A stretch of 64,000 nucleotides of DNA, from assembly GCA_025359945.1 (NCBI GenBank), contig JANYDD010000006.1:1-64000 (forward strand), given 5' to 3'. A model generated the notes under the pieces. It saw only the letters and a program-made list of their open reading frames with translations. It did not search any database and was not told the DNA's origin. Position 1 is the first letter of the stretch. Every line of letters starts with the position of its first letter. Origin of the DNA: Bdellovibrio sp. GTDB taxonomy: Bacteria; Bdellovibrionota; Bdellovibrionia; Bdellovibrionales; Bdellovibrionaceae. A program made the position numbers and the translations under genes. This document shows positions 44,401-53,753 of the stretch, piece by piece.

Positions 44401-45412
44401 ACTAGATATTTCAGCTGATTTTGAAAACGTCAGTCTTAATATCCCCGAGCATTTCAAAACCTATGGAAACGGTGAACTTCAGATTTCCGGAAATTGGTTT
44501 CCGTTTAAACTTTCTGGAAATTACTATGTCGACCGTGGCTATATCGACAAGGAATTTGGTGATGATGCTTTTGCTGCTCCCAGCACTCTTAACGTTCCGA
44601 CTTTTTTAATCAATCCCACCATCGACCCCTTAGAGTTGGATCTTAAAGTGGACCTTACCAAAGCAGTTCAGATAAAAAATTCGCAAGCCGTCGGTCAGTT
44701 AACAGGTCAACTGATGGTGCAGGGACCACCGCAAAAAGCGGGACTGACGGGTAAAATTAATTTTGATAAAGCGACAGTCCTGAATGTTCGCGACAAATCT
44801 TTCGAAACCAATATTGGAACTTTGCAATTCAAAGGCGAGCGCGAAATCAATCCCATTTTGTATTTTTCGGCACGATCTAGGGTTAGCGACTACGACGTCA
44901 ACCTATTGGTTCAAGGGACGGCGAAAGAACCTTTGGTGTCATTTTCTAGTTCGCCGCCCTTGAGCGACAAAGAGCTGATCTCGCTGCTGGCTTTTGGCGC
45001 GACCTCGTCAAGACTAGAAAAGCAGGCGGCATCCCGAGATCAGGAAAATAATTTGAGTTATCAAATCGGCACAGCGATCGTTGCGAACAATCCTGTCACT
45101 AAAAATATTCAGCAAACTTTAGGGGTCAACTTTTCTTTTTCTTCGGCTTACGACGATACGAAAAATATTTCAAAGCAAAAAGCCACAGTCACTAAACCTT
45201 TGGGAAAAAATTTAAGTGCGTCGGCATCAAGACTTCGCGGCGAGCAATCTTCTACCGAAGTAAAACTGGAATACTCGATCAATAGCAATGTCTCGGCGAT
45301 TGCCACTTGGGAAAGTCGCGACCCTTCAGAAAACAAGGCCTCGGTCGACACGCAAAAACCTACCGAGAGCGTTTTTGGATTGGATCTGGATTTCAGAAAG
45401 GAATTTAAGTGA
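41459..45412 (+). CDS. tamB: TamB-family envelope protein
   Basis: A 1317-residue giant. One N-terminal membrane anchor (LYALLPVVLFLATFQVFLYF) is followed by >1000 residues of repeated beta-strands with an AsmA-like front, and a C-terminal DUF490/TamB domain (GTLQFKGEREINPILYFSAR, SDKELISLLAFGATSSRLEK). TamB spans the periplasm as a lipid-carrying groove and partners an Omp85 protein. The next gene, an Omp85, overlaps it by four bases (GTGA), giving a tamB-tamA-like order. TTG start, with an alternative ATG nine bases on. The gene order is inverted with respect to E. coli tamA-tamB. Confidence 0.85.
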   Translation: MRKMLYALLPVVLFLATFQVFLYFIKPTVEKFVLSQLESYSEKNLAYKISAKNFDFSLVAPRALLNEVSFQPLDKNYPALTVRQIRLNLDFFQLLGGRIFFSSLAIHDVGVSLNIATEKQKKDLVKNPEIPTELIFKMLKKIPLRQINLSQIHPDIFFPDLKTRITTTIPRMSLTLTQSTLAMAIEQSQVHIVGPHQQVTDMQLYLDTLVTPKSLQIENFILRGLGSSVRLKGFFTKWDQILIKPQGNINYEIVASMAEIKTLFAFFPQIPWPALEGSLQSAGEFDFNGLETSRGGFFINGMGLSFQGFEIGKIQLSALLGPGEISIPRLEVEHSAGVAKIEKGVLKYQMQPFSAKLRLDAESPNMDIHRLLKAIHVGDLNLDLEIQPKLTCDGTLVPNLDWGCSGKIHASNLEVRSGREKSSTIVRLKKFSADGKFTVDREKVTYQAGAHWGSNHGESDGVIAYQSGFKINYRTLKPANLAEVDALSHFKVEGLADLSGTTEGNSKTATFFVDLSGQNLAFENYLLGQAQGKLRYQSGHLFFENMSGLARTSPYQAELDIDLQEATLSVTAQSTHLELADLQNALQRIATVPFEALGRGQLQVTAQGPIDLSELSYDISSHFKKVKISGEYFDDFNFSLAAEQGHVQVRDIFLMKNSSLIRMTGTVDPQGITNLAVKGEKINLEESDWFSKLGNISGLLDFDVEIRKQILFPLVNLKGHLSELALEDQIFPDSYLSFIISREKIDGSVSLLGNRLQSNFSIPFKDNLPMKFQAKAKDWNFSTFFALFGNSQKLSDYDSALTANIDLESGSGSFLKSSGQISIDQIFLQKEDNRIENKGLMLISADQGKFTSKSFVLQGRQTELELISDESTVENLNLKIKGNTSLSLFVIFFSFMEELSGLGKIDLNIKGPLVKPDILGFASLDSVYLKIKNLVHAFEKGSVQAQFSKSNVVFERIQAQFAGGKLKGDGQMEIRGPQDIPLDISADFENVSLNIPEHFKTYGNGELQISGNWFPFKLSGNYYVDRGYIDKEFGDDAFAAPSTLNVPTFLINPTIDPLELDLKVDLTKAVQIKNSQAVGQLTGQLMVQGPPQKAGLTGKINFDKATVLNVRDKSFETNIGTLQFKGEREINPILYFSARSRVSDYDVNLLVQGTAKEPLVSFSSSPPLSDKELISLLAFGATSSRLEKQAASRDQENNLSYQIGTAIVANNPVTKNIQQTLGVNFSFSSAYDDTKNISKQKATVTKPLGKNLSASASRLRGEQSSTEVKLEYSINSNVSAIATWESRDPSENKASVDTQKPTESVFGLDLDFRKEFK

Positions 45413-48198
45413 GGTTTTTACGAACTCAACTTATTATTACCTTTTTGTTAGCGGTATCGGGCAGGTCGTCCCTAGCCAGCAGTTTAAGCACGCAATACGA
45501 AGGGATCGATCCTCAAACGCAACAAAGCGCTGCCAAGAAGTTTCCCGTTTTAAGAGGAAATTCTTTGCCAACGGCGGACGCGCTGGATGAGATCGTGCAA
45601 AGTTTAATCAAAGATTTTGGTTTTGATCTGGCTCAGTTTCAAGCGGAAACAGACGGGGATCGAAGTTTTCTAAAATTCAAAGCGCTTAGAACGCCGCGAA
45701 TTTCAAAAGTGGTTTTTGAAGGCACTCGAGCTTTTTCGGAAGCTGAAATGCGGCGTAATTTTCAGCTGAGTGAGGGTCAGCCTTATCGAGAAGACACTTT
45801 GAAAGAAGCTTTAGACAGATTAAAAACCTACTACGAGGAGCGCGGATATTTGCGAGCTCTGTTTACCTTCGAGGCCGAATTTGACAAAGAAAAAAATATT
45901 ATTCTTAAAGTTCAAGTTCGCGAAAACAGACAATCGCTGATCAAAGAAATTATTTTAGAAACCGCCAACGGTGAATTGAAAAACTTAGCTAAACGTGTTT
46001 TGCAAAAACGTCGAAGGGATGCCTATTCATCGGCCAATATCGCCGATTTTCGTCAAGAGATGCGGCGGTTTTTAAGCTTAAATGGATTTTACAAAGCCGA
46101 GCTTTCAGAACCCAAAGTCATCTTTAACGCCGACGAAGGACAAGTCACATTAACTTTTCAAGTGACCAAGTCCGAAAGCTACCAAGTTCAGATTGACGGA
46201 TCTGATCGCATTCAAAAAAGTCGCTTGATGGATGAGCTGAATTTGGAAGAATTCTTCTCGAATAATCCCAACTTAAGTTCCGAGCTGGCGAGCAAACTTA
46301 AAAATCTTTATTTTTCGCGTGGCTACGCAAAGGTCAAAATCAATGCCTTCGAGAAAGAGACCGATCGCGAATTTCATCGCCTGCTGGTTTTTGATATTAA
46401 CGAAGGCCCGCGGATTAAAATCAAAGACATCGATGTCCGTGGTAGATATTCCGGAACAAATGACTTCTACGTAAAAAAAATCCAGCGTTTCAGCCAAAAA
46501 GATTTTGCGCACGGAATTTATATTAAAGAAGAACTAGATAATGCTTTGGAGCGTTTTATTCGCGACCGCCAAAACGAAGGCTATTTAAGAGCAAAAATTC
46601 TTTCCAGCCGGATTAGCTACCTGAAAGATCAGGGAGAACTGAATAACCTGGTCAATATCGTCGTACAGTTTGACGAGGGGCCCTTGACCCAAATCCAAAA
46701 AATTTCTTTTGAGGGAATTCAAGCTTTTGACGAGACCACTTTATTCGAAGTTTTTAAAATCAATCGCGATCAACCATTAAAATTAAAAGACCTTGAAGAC
46801 GCTATAAAAAATTTAAAACTCTTCTACCAAAACAAAGGGTATTTAGAGATGAATTTGCTGAATGAAAAGGAAGATCTGATCACATACAACGAAGACTCAA
46901 GCTTGGTGGTTTTGAAATTTCGAATTTATGAAGGCCCGCCCATTTTTGTGAACCAAATTCAAATCGAAGGCAATTCGATGACCAAAAATTACGTCATCCT
47001 TAAAGAATTAGATTTTGAAGTCGGCGATTTACTAACCCCAGTTCGCATCGATGAATCCATTAGTCGACTGCAAAAAACCGGACACTTTGCCTCGGTGGAC
47101 ATTAAAACTATCGAGACCAACACGAACATCAGCCGAAGAACCGTCGTCGTTCGCGTCGCCGACCGCGACCCAGGCCTATTAAACTTTGGGGTGGGTGCGA
47201 CCAACGAACGCACGATCACCATGCGCGGTTATAGCGGCGTTGCCTATCGAAATTTGCAAGGCACCGGGCGAGGGGTTTCGCTGCGATTGGATGGAAATTA
47301 TAATTTGATCGACATCAAATATTTTGAACGCAAAGTTTCGTTTGGTTACCTAGAGCCTTACTTGTTCAATACGCGAACGCGCGGTCGATTGAATTTTACG
47401 CAGTCGGTGGGAATCACCAATTTTGATAAACTGTATGGTTCTGAAACGCGGCAACAGTCATTAAGCTTAGAGCAGGATTTATCGTCGCATTTGCTATTGA
47501 GCTGGGAAGTGATCAACTTTGCGCGGTACAAGGATTTTGGGCTGCGCCAGGAAAACCCTTTGGATGTTTTGACCGAGATTGGTTCGACCAGTTTAAATTT
47601 GGAAATCGATTTTAAAAATCACCCGTTTTTTCCGACGAAGGGAATTTTTTCAAGCTTGCGGGTTGAATACGGAAGCCCCCCGCTGGGCAGTAACGCCACG
47701 ATCGAATATTTGCGATCTAGTGCTTTGCTGACTCACTATTGGGAAGTTTTGGACACTTCAGTCTGGGCGAACTCGATCCGTTGGGGCCGTTTGACTAACT
47801 TAAAGAGCGGCGGCTCGGTGCCCTACGATAAAAAGGGATTTAGTTACGGTGGACAATCCACCTTGCGCGGTTACCAGCCCAGCGAATCTTTTCCCAATGG
47901 AAAAGAATTGGGCAATGATCTTTACCAACTGACGACCGAAGCGAATTCATTCTTAGCTAAATCCGAAATTCGATTTCCAGTGTGGGGCAACTGGGGCGGC
48001 GCGGTTTTTTACGACGGGGCCTACGTCAACGTTCAAAGCGTAACATTCACCGATTACTACCGAGACTCTGCCGGCGTCGCCGCAAGATATTCGCTTCCGG
48101 TAGGATCACTCAGCTTAGAGTACGCCTGGAAGCTGGATTACAATTCAAAACGGGATATCGACCCATCAGTGTTTCATCTATCGATCGGCACGTTCTAG
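45409..48198 (+). CDS. Omp85-family outer-membrane protein (TamA/BamA-like)
   Basis: A 929-residue protein: signal peptide, about six POTRA domains (starting near ISKVVFEGTRAFSEAEMRRN, SLIKEIILETANGELKN, SYQVQIDGSDRIQKSRLMDE, IKIKDIDVRGRYSGTND, TQIQKISFEGIQAFDETTLF, IFVNQIQIEGNSMTKNYV), then a 16-strand barrel with the Omp85 motifs GVGATNERTITMRGYSG and GGQSTLRGYQPSESF. It inserts outer-membrane proteins. The pairing with TamB suggests TamA, but six POTRAs exceed the three of TamA and the usual five of BamA. AAGGA precedes the GTG start. Confidence 0.85.
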   Translation: MRFLRTQLIITFLLAVSGRSSLASSLSTQYEGIDPQTQQSAAKKFPVLRGNSLPTADALDEIVQSLIKDFGFDLAQFQAETDGDRSFLKFKALRTPRISKVVFEGTRAFSEAEMRRNFQLSEGQPYREDTLKEALDRLKTYYEERGYLRALFTFEAEFDKEKNIILKVQVRENRQSLIKEIILETANGELKNLAKRVLQKRRRDAYSSANIADFRQEMRRFLSLNGFYKAELSEPKVIFNADEGQVTLTFQVTKSESYQVQIDGSDRIQKSRLMDELNLEEFFSNNPNLSSELASKLKNLYFSRGYAKVKINAFEKETDREFHRLLVFDINEGPRIKIKDIDVRGRYSGTNDFYVKKIQRFSQKDFAHGIYIKEELDNALERFIRDRQNEGYLRAKILSSRISYLKDQGELNNLVNIVVQFDEGPLTQIQKISFEGIQAFDETTLFEVFKINRDQPLKLKDLEDAIKNLKLFYQNKGYLEMNLLNEKEDLITYNEDSSLVVLKFRIYEGPPIFVNQIQIEGNSMTKNYVILKELDFEVGDLLTPVRIDESISRLQKTGHFASVDIKTIETNTNISRRTVVVRVADRDPGLLNFGVGATNERTITMRGYSGVAYRNLQGTGRGVSLRLDGNYNLIDIKYFERKVSFGYLEPYLFNTRTRGRLNFTQSVGITNFDKLYGSETRQQSLSLEQDLSSHLLLSWEVINFARYKDFGLRQENPLDVLTEIGSTSLNLEIDFKNHPFFPTKGIFSSLRVEYGSPPLGSNATIEYLRSSALLTHYWEVLDTSVWANSIRWGRLTNLKSGGSVPYDKKGFSYGGQSTLRGYQPSESFPNGKELGNDLYQLTTEANSFLAKSEIRFPVWGNWGGAVFYDGAYVNVQSVTFTDYYRDSAGVAARYSLPVGSLSLEYAWKLDYNSKRDIDPSVFHLSIGTF

Positions 48199-48289
48199 GA
48201 AAATGCCTGACTGATTTGATAAAACCCATTCGCAGGACACCGTACGGAGTTGGTACCGCATCCCTTTTTACGTAACCATAGGCCAAGCT

Positions 48290-48312
48290 TGCCACGTCAA
48301 GTGGCGCTTTTT
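48290..48312 (+). terminator. rho-independent terminator of the Omp85 operon
   Basis: GCCAC-GTCAA-GTGGC hairpin (48291-48305), then GC and a TTTTT run, about 90 bases past the Omp85 stop on the plus strand. It overlaps the end of the convergent lipoprotein gene. Confidence 0.6.
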
Positions 48313-48806
48313 AGCAAGCGCTCTATCGGACCAGGTTTTTCTGAGCATGAAAATGAATAGATGAGGATTTCGGGCTTTGGATTTTCGGTGACGACGCCGT
48401 CGCTGTCGACTTGGCCCAGGGTTTCTAGCATTGGTCTGCGATCCAAAACGTATTGTGGGTATTTCATTTTGTTTTTTTGTTCGCGACAAAAGAGCGATAG
48501 AAAGTATCGGGACTCGGGCTGATCGGCAACGCGAAAAATTTGGCCACGCACGATGTAGCGCAAATCTTGATATTCGACGCGATCTTTCGACACAGACCTT
48601 TGAGTTAACAAGTAGGTTTTGCCGCTTCCTTGGTCCTTTAAAAAAATACGGTCAGGAAAAACTTGGGGTTCGTAGCGACTTTTAAACGGTGAGCTGGCGC
48701 ACGAAATAAATAATGTACTAGGGAGGAAAACAAAACCCAACAGATAAAACTTTAAAACTCTTTTAGCTTTGCGCTGATTCCACTTAACCCTGGAAGAAAA
48801 AATCAT
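48297..48806 (-). CDS. predicted lipoprotein, unknown
   Basis: From ATG 48806 the protein has a basic front and hydrophobic stretch FYLLGFVFLPSTLFISC with lipobox-like FISC, giving a ~169-residue lipoprotein. Mature part: RYEPQVFPDRIFLKDQG, two Cys in SLFCREQ and YSFSCSE. No family recognised. The frame extends to 48899, but that leader contains a Lys-Phe-Arg-Gly repeat coded by a 12-base tandem repeat (48843-48878) and does not look native. It converges on the Omp85 gene. Confidence 0.6.
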   Translation of the reverse strand: MIFSSRVKWNQRKAKRVLKFYLLGFVFLPSTLFISCASSPFKSRYEPQVFPDRIFLKDQGSGKTYLLTQRSVSKDRVEYQDLRYIVRGQIFRVADQPESRYFLSLFCREQKNKMKYPQYVLDRRPMLETLGQVDSDGVVTENPKPEILIYSFSCSEKPGPIERLLKSAT

Positions 48807-48920
48807 ATTTAACTTGGTACAAGTCCAATTTATGATTTTGTTCCTGAATTTGCCTCTGAATTTGCCTCTGATTTTGTGCCCCATTTTGAAACAATGCATT
48901 CAGCCCACCTCTATGATTAT

Positions 48921-48949
48921 TTGACAGCTAAAATTTCAACCCCTAGCTT
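48921..48949 (+). promoter_or_regulatory. sigma70-type promoter of the prp operon
   Basis: TTGACA (48921-48926), 17 bases, TAGCTT (48944-48949), 36 bases before the prpD ATG. The -35 is perfect; the -10 matches about half the consensus. No operator is obvious, and no prpR-type regulator is in the window. Confidence 0.5.
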
Positions 48950-48985
48950 CAATTAATTACCATCGAATTAAAAGGAAAAAATCCC

Positions 48986-50494
48986 ATGAGAAAAATAAAA
49001 GTTCGCGTTTATCCTTCAAAAGAGAAACTGAAAAATCAAGATCAGTTGGCCTGGAAAATGGCCGAGGTCGCGCAAGATCCCACACCCGTTGCAAAAGACG
49101 TCAGCGAAATGATTATTAACCGGGTCATCGACAATGCATCCGTGGCCATCGCATCGCTGAATCGCACGCCGGTAGTGACCGCGCGATCTATGGCGCTGGC
49201 TCATCCTCGTGAAGATGGCGCTTGCGTTTTTGGCCTACCATCGCAGCAAAGATTTTCTGCAGAATGGGCCGCCTGGGCCAATGGAACCGCGGTTCGTGAG
49301 TTAGATTATCATGATACTTTTTTGGCCGCCGATTACAGCCACCCTGGTGATAACATCCCGCCTATTTTAGCGGTGGCCCAGCAATTGAAAAAAGACGGCG
49401 CTGCATTTGTTCGCGGTGTGGCCACTGGTTACGAAATTCACGTCAACCTAGTTAAAGCCATTTGCTTGCACGAATTTAAAAAAGATCACATTGCGCATTT
49501 GGCTCCGGCTACAGCCGCAGGGATTGGAACACTTTTGGGATTGTCTACGGAAGTGATTTATCAGGCGATCCAACAGGCTGTTCACGTTTCTTTTACCACC
49601 CGTCAATCACGCAAAGGGGAAATCTCTAGCTGGAAAGCTTTTGCTCCTGCACACGCTGGAAAATTAGCGATCGAAGCCGTTGATCGATGTATGCGAGGCG
49701 AAAAAGCTCCGTCGCCCATTTACGAAGGCGAAGACTCTGTTATCGCCTATATGCTTAGCGGAAAAAACGGCAGCTACGAAGTGCCCTTGCCCGAAATCGG
49801 CGAAGCTAAAAAAGCGATTTTAGAAACTTACACTAAAGAACATTCCGCGGAATACCAATCGCAAGCTTTGATCGATCTAGCTGCTAGGATGAGTATTAAA
49901 ATTAAAAACTTCGACGAGATTAAAGAAGTGGTGATTTATACTTCGCATCACACTCACTACGTCATTGGAACAGGGGCCGGCGATCCGCAAAAGATGGATC
50001 CGCAAGCCAGCCGAGAAACTTTGGATCATTCGATCATGTATATCTTTGCCGTCGCACTTGAAGATGGAAAATGGCATCATGTAGATTCATATTCTCAAGA
50101 ACGAAAAACCAAACCCGAAACCGTTCGCCTTTGGCACAAAATTAAAACCGTTGAAGATCCTCAGTGGACAGAATGGTATCACGATCCCGACCCAAGTAAA
50201 AAACGCTTCGGCGGTCGGGTTGAAATCACGATGAAAGACGGTAGTCAGCTGATTGATGAATTAGGCGTGGCTAATGCGCATCCGGCAGGCGCCAAACCAT
50301 TTGAACGCAAAGACTATATTCGAAAGTTTGATGATTTAACTGCGGAAATTCTAACCAAAGAAGAAAGAAATCGATTTCTTTCCTTGGTCGAACGCTTACC
50401 GGTATTGACAGCCCATGAATTGACCCTACTTAATGTAGAGATTCCGCTAGAAAAATTACTGGCCAGCAAGCGCGATCAAAAAGGAATTTTTTAA
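48986..50494 (+). CDS. prpD: 2-methylcitrate dehydratase (MmgE/PrpD)
   Basis: A 502-residue PrpD that removes water from 2-methylcitrate to give 2-methylaconitate. Family stretches: [63 protein letters not shown]-type [20 protein letters not shown], and [34 protein letters not shown] precedes the ATG. It is the first gene of prpD-prpB-prpC. There is no acnD/prpF in the window, so the PrpD route plus an aconitase for the hydration step is implied. Confidence 0.95.
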   Translation: MRKIKVRVYPSKEKLKNQDQLAWKMAEVAQDPTPVAKDVSEMIINRVIDNASVAIASLNRTPVVTARSMALAHPREDGACVFGLPSQQRFSAEWAAWANGTAVRELDYHDTFLAADYSHPGDNIPPILAVAQQLKKDGAAFVRGVATGYEIHVNLVKAICLHEFKKDHIAHLAPATAAGIGTLLGLSTEVIYQAIQQAVHVSFTTRQSRKGEISSWKAFAPAHAGKLAIEAVDRCMRGEKAPSPIYEGEDSVIAYMLSGKNGSYEVPLPEIGEAKKAILETYTKEHSAEYQSQALIDLAARMSIKIKNFDEIKEVVIYTSHHTHYVIGTGAGDPQKMDPQASRETLDHSIMYIFAVALEDGKWHHVDSYSQERKTKPETVRLWHKIKTVEDPQWTEWYHDPDPSKKRFGGRVEITMKDGSQLIDELGVANAHPAGAKPFERKDYIRKFDDLTAEILTKEERNRFLSLVERLPVLTAHELTLLNVEIPLEKLLASKRDQKGIF

Positions 50495-50497
50495 ATT

Positions 50498-51397
50498 ATG
50501 ATTTTCACTCAAGCGACGGCGGCTCAGAAAAGAATAAATTTTAAAAAAGATCTTCAATCGGGAAGGCTACTTAAGTTTTTCGGATCAACTTCACCGCTAG
50601 TTAGTCTAGAGTTGCAAAAACAAAAAGTGGATGGAATTTATATTTCGGGTGCGGTTTTGGCCAACGATTTGGGCTATCCCGATATCGGACTAACAACCCT
50701 GACCGAGGTCACTCAACGGGGCCGGCAAATTGCACGGGTGACCGAGCTTCCGTCGCTGATTGATATCGACACCGGCTTTGGTGAACCTATGAACGTCGCC
50801 AGAACAATTCAAGAGCTGATCGAGCTTGGACTTTCAAGCTGCCATTTAGAAGATCAGGTCAACCCCAAAAGATGCGGCCATCTGGATGGCAAAGCCGTGG
50901 TTGAAACTCAAGATATGATTTTAAAAGTTAAAGCGGCAGTCGAAGGAAAAAAATTGGACCCTAATTTTATGATTATGGCCCGCACAGATTCGCGTAGCAT
51001 CGAAGGTTTAGAAAAAGCCATCGATCGCGCCAAAGCTTATGTGGATGCGGGCGCCGACATGATTTTCCCCGAGGCTTTGCAAGACGAAACCGAGTTTGCC
51101 ACTTTTCGAAAAGCCATTAAAGTTCCCATTTTGGCGAACATGACCGAGTTCGGAAAATCACAGTTGCTTTCGACGAAAACACTTCAAGATTTAGGCGTAA
51201 ATATTGTCTTGTATCCAGTAACTACTTTGCGACTGGCGATGAAAGCAGTTCGCGATAATGTTCAAAAAATCTTAAAGGACGGCGATCAAAAACAAGTGAT
51301 CAATCAAATGTTCACCCGCGCCGAGCTTTATGAATTGATTCGCTACGAAGAATATAATCAGTTCGATCAAAAATTATTTAATTTTAAACTCAAATAA
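50498..51397 (+). CDS. prpB: methylisocitrate lyase
   Basis: A 299-residue enzyme of the isocitrate-lyase superfamily that splits 2-methylisocitrate to pyruvate and succinate. Motifs: LIDIDTGFGEPMNVARTI, the catalytic Cys loop NPKRCGHLDGK, MARTDSRSIEGLEKAID, and ILANMTEFGKS. It follows prpD by three bases. Confidence 0.95.
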   Translation: MIFTQATAAQKRINFKKDLQSGRLLKFFGSTSPLVSLELQKQKVDGIYISGAVLANDLGYPDIGLTTLTEVTQRGRQIARVTELPSLIDIDTGFGEPMNVARTIQELIELGLSSCHLEDQVNPKRCGHLDGKAVVETQDMILKVKAAVEGKKLDPNFMIMARTDSRSIEGLEKAIDRAKAYVDAGADMIFPEALQDETEFATFRKAIKVPILANMTEFGKSQLLSTKTLQDLGVNIVLYPVTTLRLAMKAVRDNVQKILKDGDQKQVINQMFTRAELYELIRYEEYNQFDQKLFNFKLK

Positions 51398-51409
51398 AGG
51401 GGAATTTTT

Positions 51410-52591
51410 ATGATTAACAAACCGACTGGCAGCCCAGAAAAAATGGTCAACCCAGACTATGTTCCTGAACCAGAAAAAATGAACGTCAAAAAAGGCCTTG
51501 AGGGCTGTGTGATTGATCAAACGATGGTTTCCAAAGTCACTCCAGAAACCAATTCGCTGATTTATCGCGGCTATCCGGTGCAGGATTTGGCCGAGACCTG
51601 CCGATTTGAAGAAGTGGCATATTTACTTTACAACGGTGAACTGCCCAATAAATCTCAGTTAGAAACTTTTGAAAAAGCTGAACGCAATTACCGCGATATC
51701 AGTAAAAATAATTTACAAGTCATCAAGCTTTTACCTGCTAAGTGTCATCCGATGGATTCGATCCGAACCGGAGTAAGCTTTTTAGGTTGCGAAGACGAAC
51801 GCGTGTGGGACAAAACCGCCAACGAAGACAAAGCCCTACGATTGTTGGCCAAAATTCCGACTTTAATCGCCGCCGATTACCGATTTAAAAAGGGAATGGA
51901 TTTTATTGCCCCCGATAAAAGTCTTTCGATTGCGGAAAACTTTTTTCATATGTGTTTTGGAAAAATCCCACAGAAAGAAATTGTGCGCGCTTTTGATGTA
52001 TCATTGACTCTTTATGCCGAACACAGTTTCAACGCATCGACCTTCACTACCCGTGTTGTGACTTCGACCGAATCTGATCTTTATAGCGCGACAGTGGCTG
52101 GGATTGGTGCTTTGAAAGGCCCCTTGCACGGTGGAGCTAACGAACAAGTGATGCATATGATGCTGGAAATTGGCGACCCCGCAAAAGCCACCGACTGGAT
52201 GTTAAAAGCTTTGGACCAAAAACGAAAAGTCATGGGCTTTGGCCATCGCGTTTATAAATACGGAGACTCGCGAGTTCCCACGATGAAAAAGTACGCGCAA
52301 AAAATGGCGGACCTGACCGGTGGGCAGAAATGGATGACCATGTACGAAAGTTTAGAAGACGTGATGGCCGAGAAAAAGAAAATCTATCCTAATTTGGATT
52401 TTCCTGCGGGCCCGGCGTATTACATGATGGGTTTCGAGATTGATTTTTTTACTCCGATTTTTGTAATGGCCCGAACCACTGGTTGGTCTGCGCATATTCT
52501 TGAGCAAGCTAAAAATAACCGTATCATTCGACCTTTAAGCGAATACACCGGAACGGCCGAGCGAAAAGTTCGAACCCTGTCTGAAAGGTAG
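51410..52591 (+). CDS. prpC: 2-methylcitrate synthase
   Basis: A 393-residue citrate-synthase-fold enzyme that joins propionyl-CoA and oxaloacetate. Motifs: GCVIDQTMVSKVTPETNSLI and YRGYPVQDLAE at the front, active-site His in GPLHGGANEQVM, His/Arg in KVMGFGHRVYKYGDSR, and PNLDFPAGPAYYMMGFEIDF. About 20 extra residues at the N-terminus. Last gene of the operon; with prpD and prpB it completes the methylcitrate cycle for burning propionate (from odd-chain fats, Val, Ile, Met). Confidence 0.94.
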   Translation: MINKPTGSPEKMVNPDYVPEPEKMNVKKGLEGCVIDQTMVSKVTPETNSLIYRGYPVQDLAETCRFEEVAYLLYNGELPNKSQLETFEKAERNYRDISKNNLQVIKLLPAKCHPMDSIRTGVSFLGCEDERVWDKTANEDKALRLLAKIPTLIAADYRFKKGMDFIAPDKSLSIAENFFHMCFGKIPQKEIVRAFDVSLTLYAEHSFNASTFTTRVVTSTESDLYSATVAGIGALKGPLHGGANEQVMHMMLEIGDPAKATDWMLKALDQKRKVMGFGHRVYKYGDSRVPTMKKYAQKMADLTGGQKWMTMYESLEDVMAEKKKIYPNLDFPAGPAYYMMGFEIDFFTPIFVMARTTGWSAHILEQAKNNRIIRPLSEYTGTAERKVRTLSER

Positions 52592-52598
52592 TTGATCA

Positions 52599-53696
52599 TT
52601 GAAAGAATTGAATTCTTTAAGCCTGAAAATCAGGACCACTTTGCGGGCAAACAAATCACCATTTTGGCCAACGGTGATTTCGGCATTATTTTTACTAAAG
52701 CTTAGCATTTTATCCGGATGTAGTTCTACTGCACCAGCCAGCGCCACCAGCGTGTCCGCTAATGAGGTGGCATCAGCGATGGACGATAATTCCAGTCAGC
52801 CGCCTTTGGTTTTACCAGGGGCCATTATCAATCCCCAAAGTGAAGTGCAAAGATTGGCTTTTGGGTCATCCAATAATCAAAAGTACTCGCAAGGTTTTTG
52901 GAATCAGATTCTGGTTCAAAAGCCGGAACTCTTTATTTTTACTGGGGGAGCTATCTCTGCCCGGCAAGTCGTGGACCGACCATTTATTAAATCTTATGCC
53001 AGGCTTTTGACCACTCGAGATTATCAAAATTTCAGAACGCTGGTTCCCGTGCTGGCGGCTTGGAATAAAGACGCCTTTGACCCTGCCGATAGAAAAGAAT
53101 CGACCAAGGCATTTAAAGATTTCTTTATCAATATGTCCGCCAAGATCCCCGATCTACAATCTGGAATTTACGCCTCGTTTAACCTGGGGCCAGCTGGTCG
53201 CCGGTTACAATTTTTGATTTTGGATCTGCAGACTTTTCAGGACAAGAATTCTAAAACGCTTTTGGGCCAGGCGCAATGGGACTGGTTGCAACAACAACTG
53301 CAGCAACAGGCCGATTTAAGAATTGTAGTCTCAGAAATGCCCGTTTTATCGTTAAGTGGGGAATCAGAAACTTGGAATTCATACCCCGAAGAAAAAGCCC
53401 GCCTTTTAAAATTAGCTGAAGCTACTTCCATGCATTTTATTTCCGGAGGCCAAGGCTTTGCCGAAATCAGCGCTCAGGCCAAGGATCGCAAAAAAAGATT
53501 TATTGAATGGTCTTCGTCTCCTCTGCTGAAATTAGGACCGCCAAAAGTTGTGCTTCAGAATAAGGCACGACAAGGTAAGCCCTTCTTGAATGAAAACTTT
53601 GGAATACTGGACATCGATTGGAATATAAGACGAATCAGGGGAAGCCTTCTTTCGGGCGCAAGCAAACCTGCATTATCCTTAGAAACCAGTTTTTAA
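52599..53696 (+). CDS. PhoD-like lipoprotein lacking metal ligands (pseudoenzyme)
   Basis: A 365-residue protein with a long signal ending in lipobox SILSGC. The mature part follows the PhoD-like metallophosphatase plan from start to end: FWNQILVQKPELFIFTGGAI, LLTTRDYQNFRTLVPVLAAW, ESTKAFKDFFINM, LQFLILDLQTFQDKN, LLGQAQWDWLQQQLQQ, IVVSEMPVLSLSGESETWNS, MHFISGGQGFAEIS. Metal ligands are replaced: the expected GDN reads GGA, WDDHD reads WNKDA, and SGDxH reads SGGQG. So catalysis is unlikely and a binding or sensing role is inferred. TTG start, seven bases after prpC; it may be read with the operon. Confidence 0.75.
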   Translation: MKELNSLSLKIRTTLRANKSPFWPTVISALFLLKLSILSGCSSTAPASATSVSANEVASAMDDNSSQPPLVLPGAIINPQSEVQRLAFGSSNNQKYSQGFWNQILVQKPELFIFTGGAISARQVVDRPFIKSYARLLTTRDYQNFRTLVPVLAAWNKDAFDPADRKESTKAFKDFFINMSAKIPDLQSGIYASFNLGPAGRRLQFLILDLQTFQDKNSKTLLGQAQWDWLQQQLQQQADLRIVVSEMPVLSLSGESETWNSYPEEKARLLKLAEATSMHFISGGQGFAEISAQAKDRKKRFIEWSSSPLLKLGPPKVVLQNKARQGKPFLNENFGILDIDWNIRRIRGSLLSGASKPALSLETSF

Positions 53697-53714
53697 ACGC
53701 CAAAAAATAGGTCC

Positions 53715-53743
53715 TTGACATCATTTTCCCGCCAGTTTATAAC
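53715..53743 (+). promoter_or_regulatory. strong sigma70-type promoter of the peroxide-defence unit
   Basis: TTGACA (53715-53720), exactly 17 bases, TATAAC (53738-53743): nearly perfect consensus. A PerR/Fur-type box begins 11 bases downstream, over the probable start of transcription. The leader to the regulator's start is about 160 bases. Confidence 0.75.
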
Positions 53744-53753
53744 TATTTTACTT

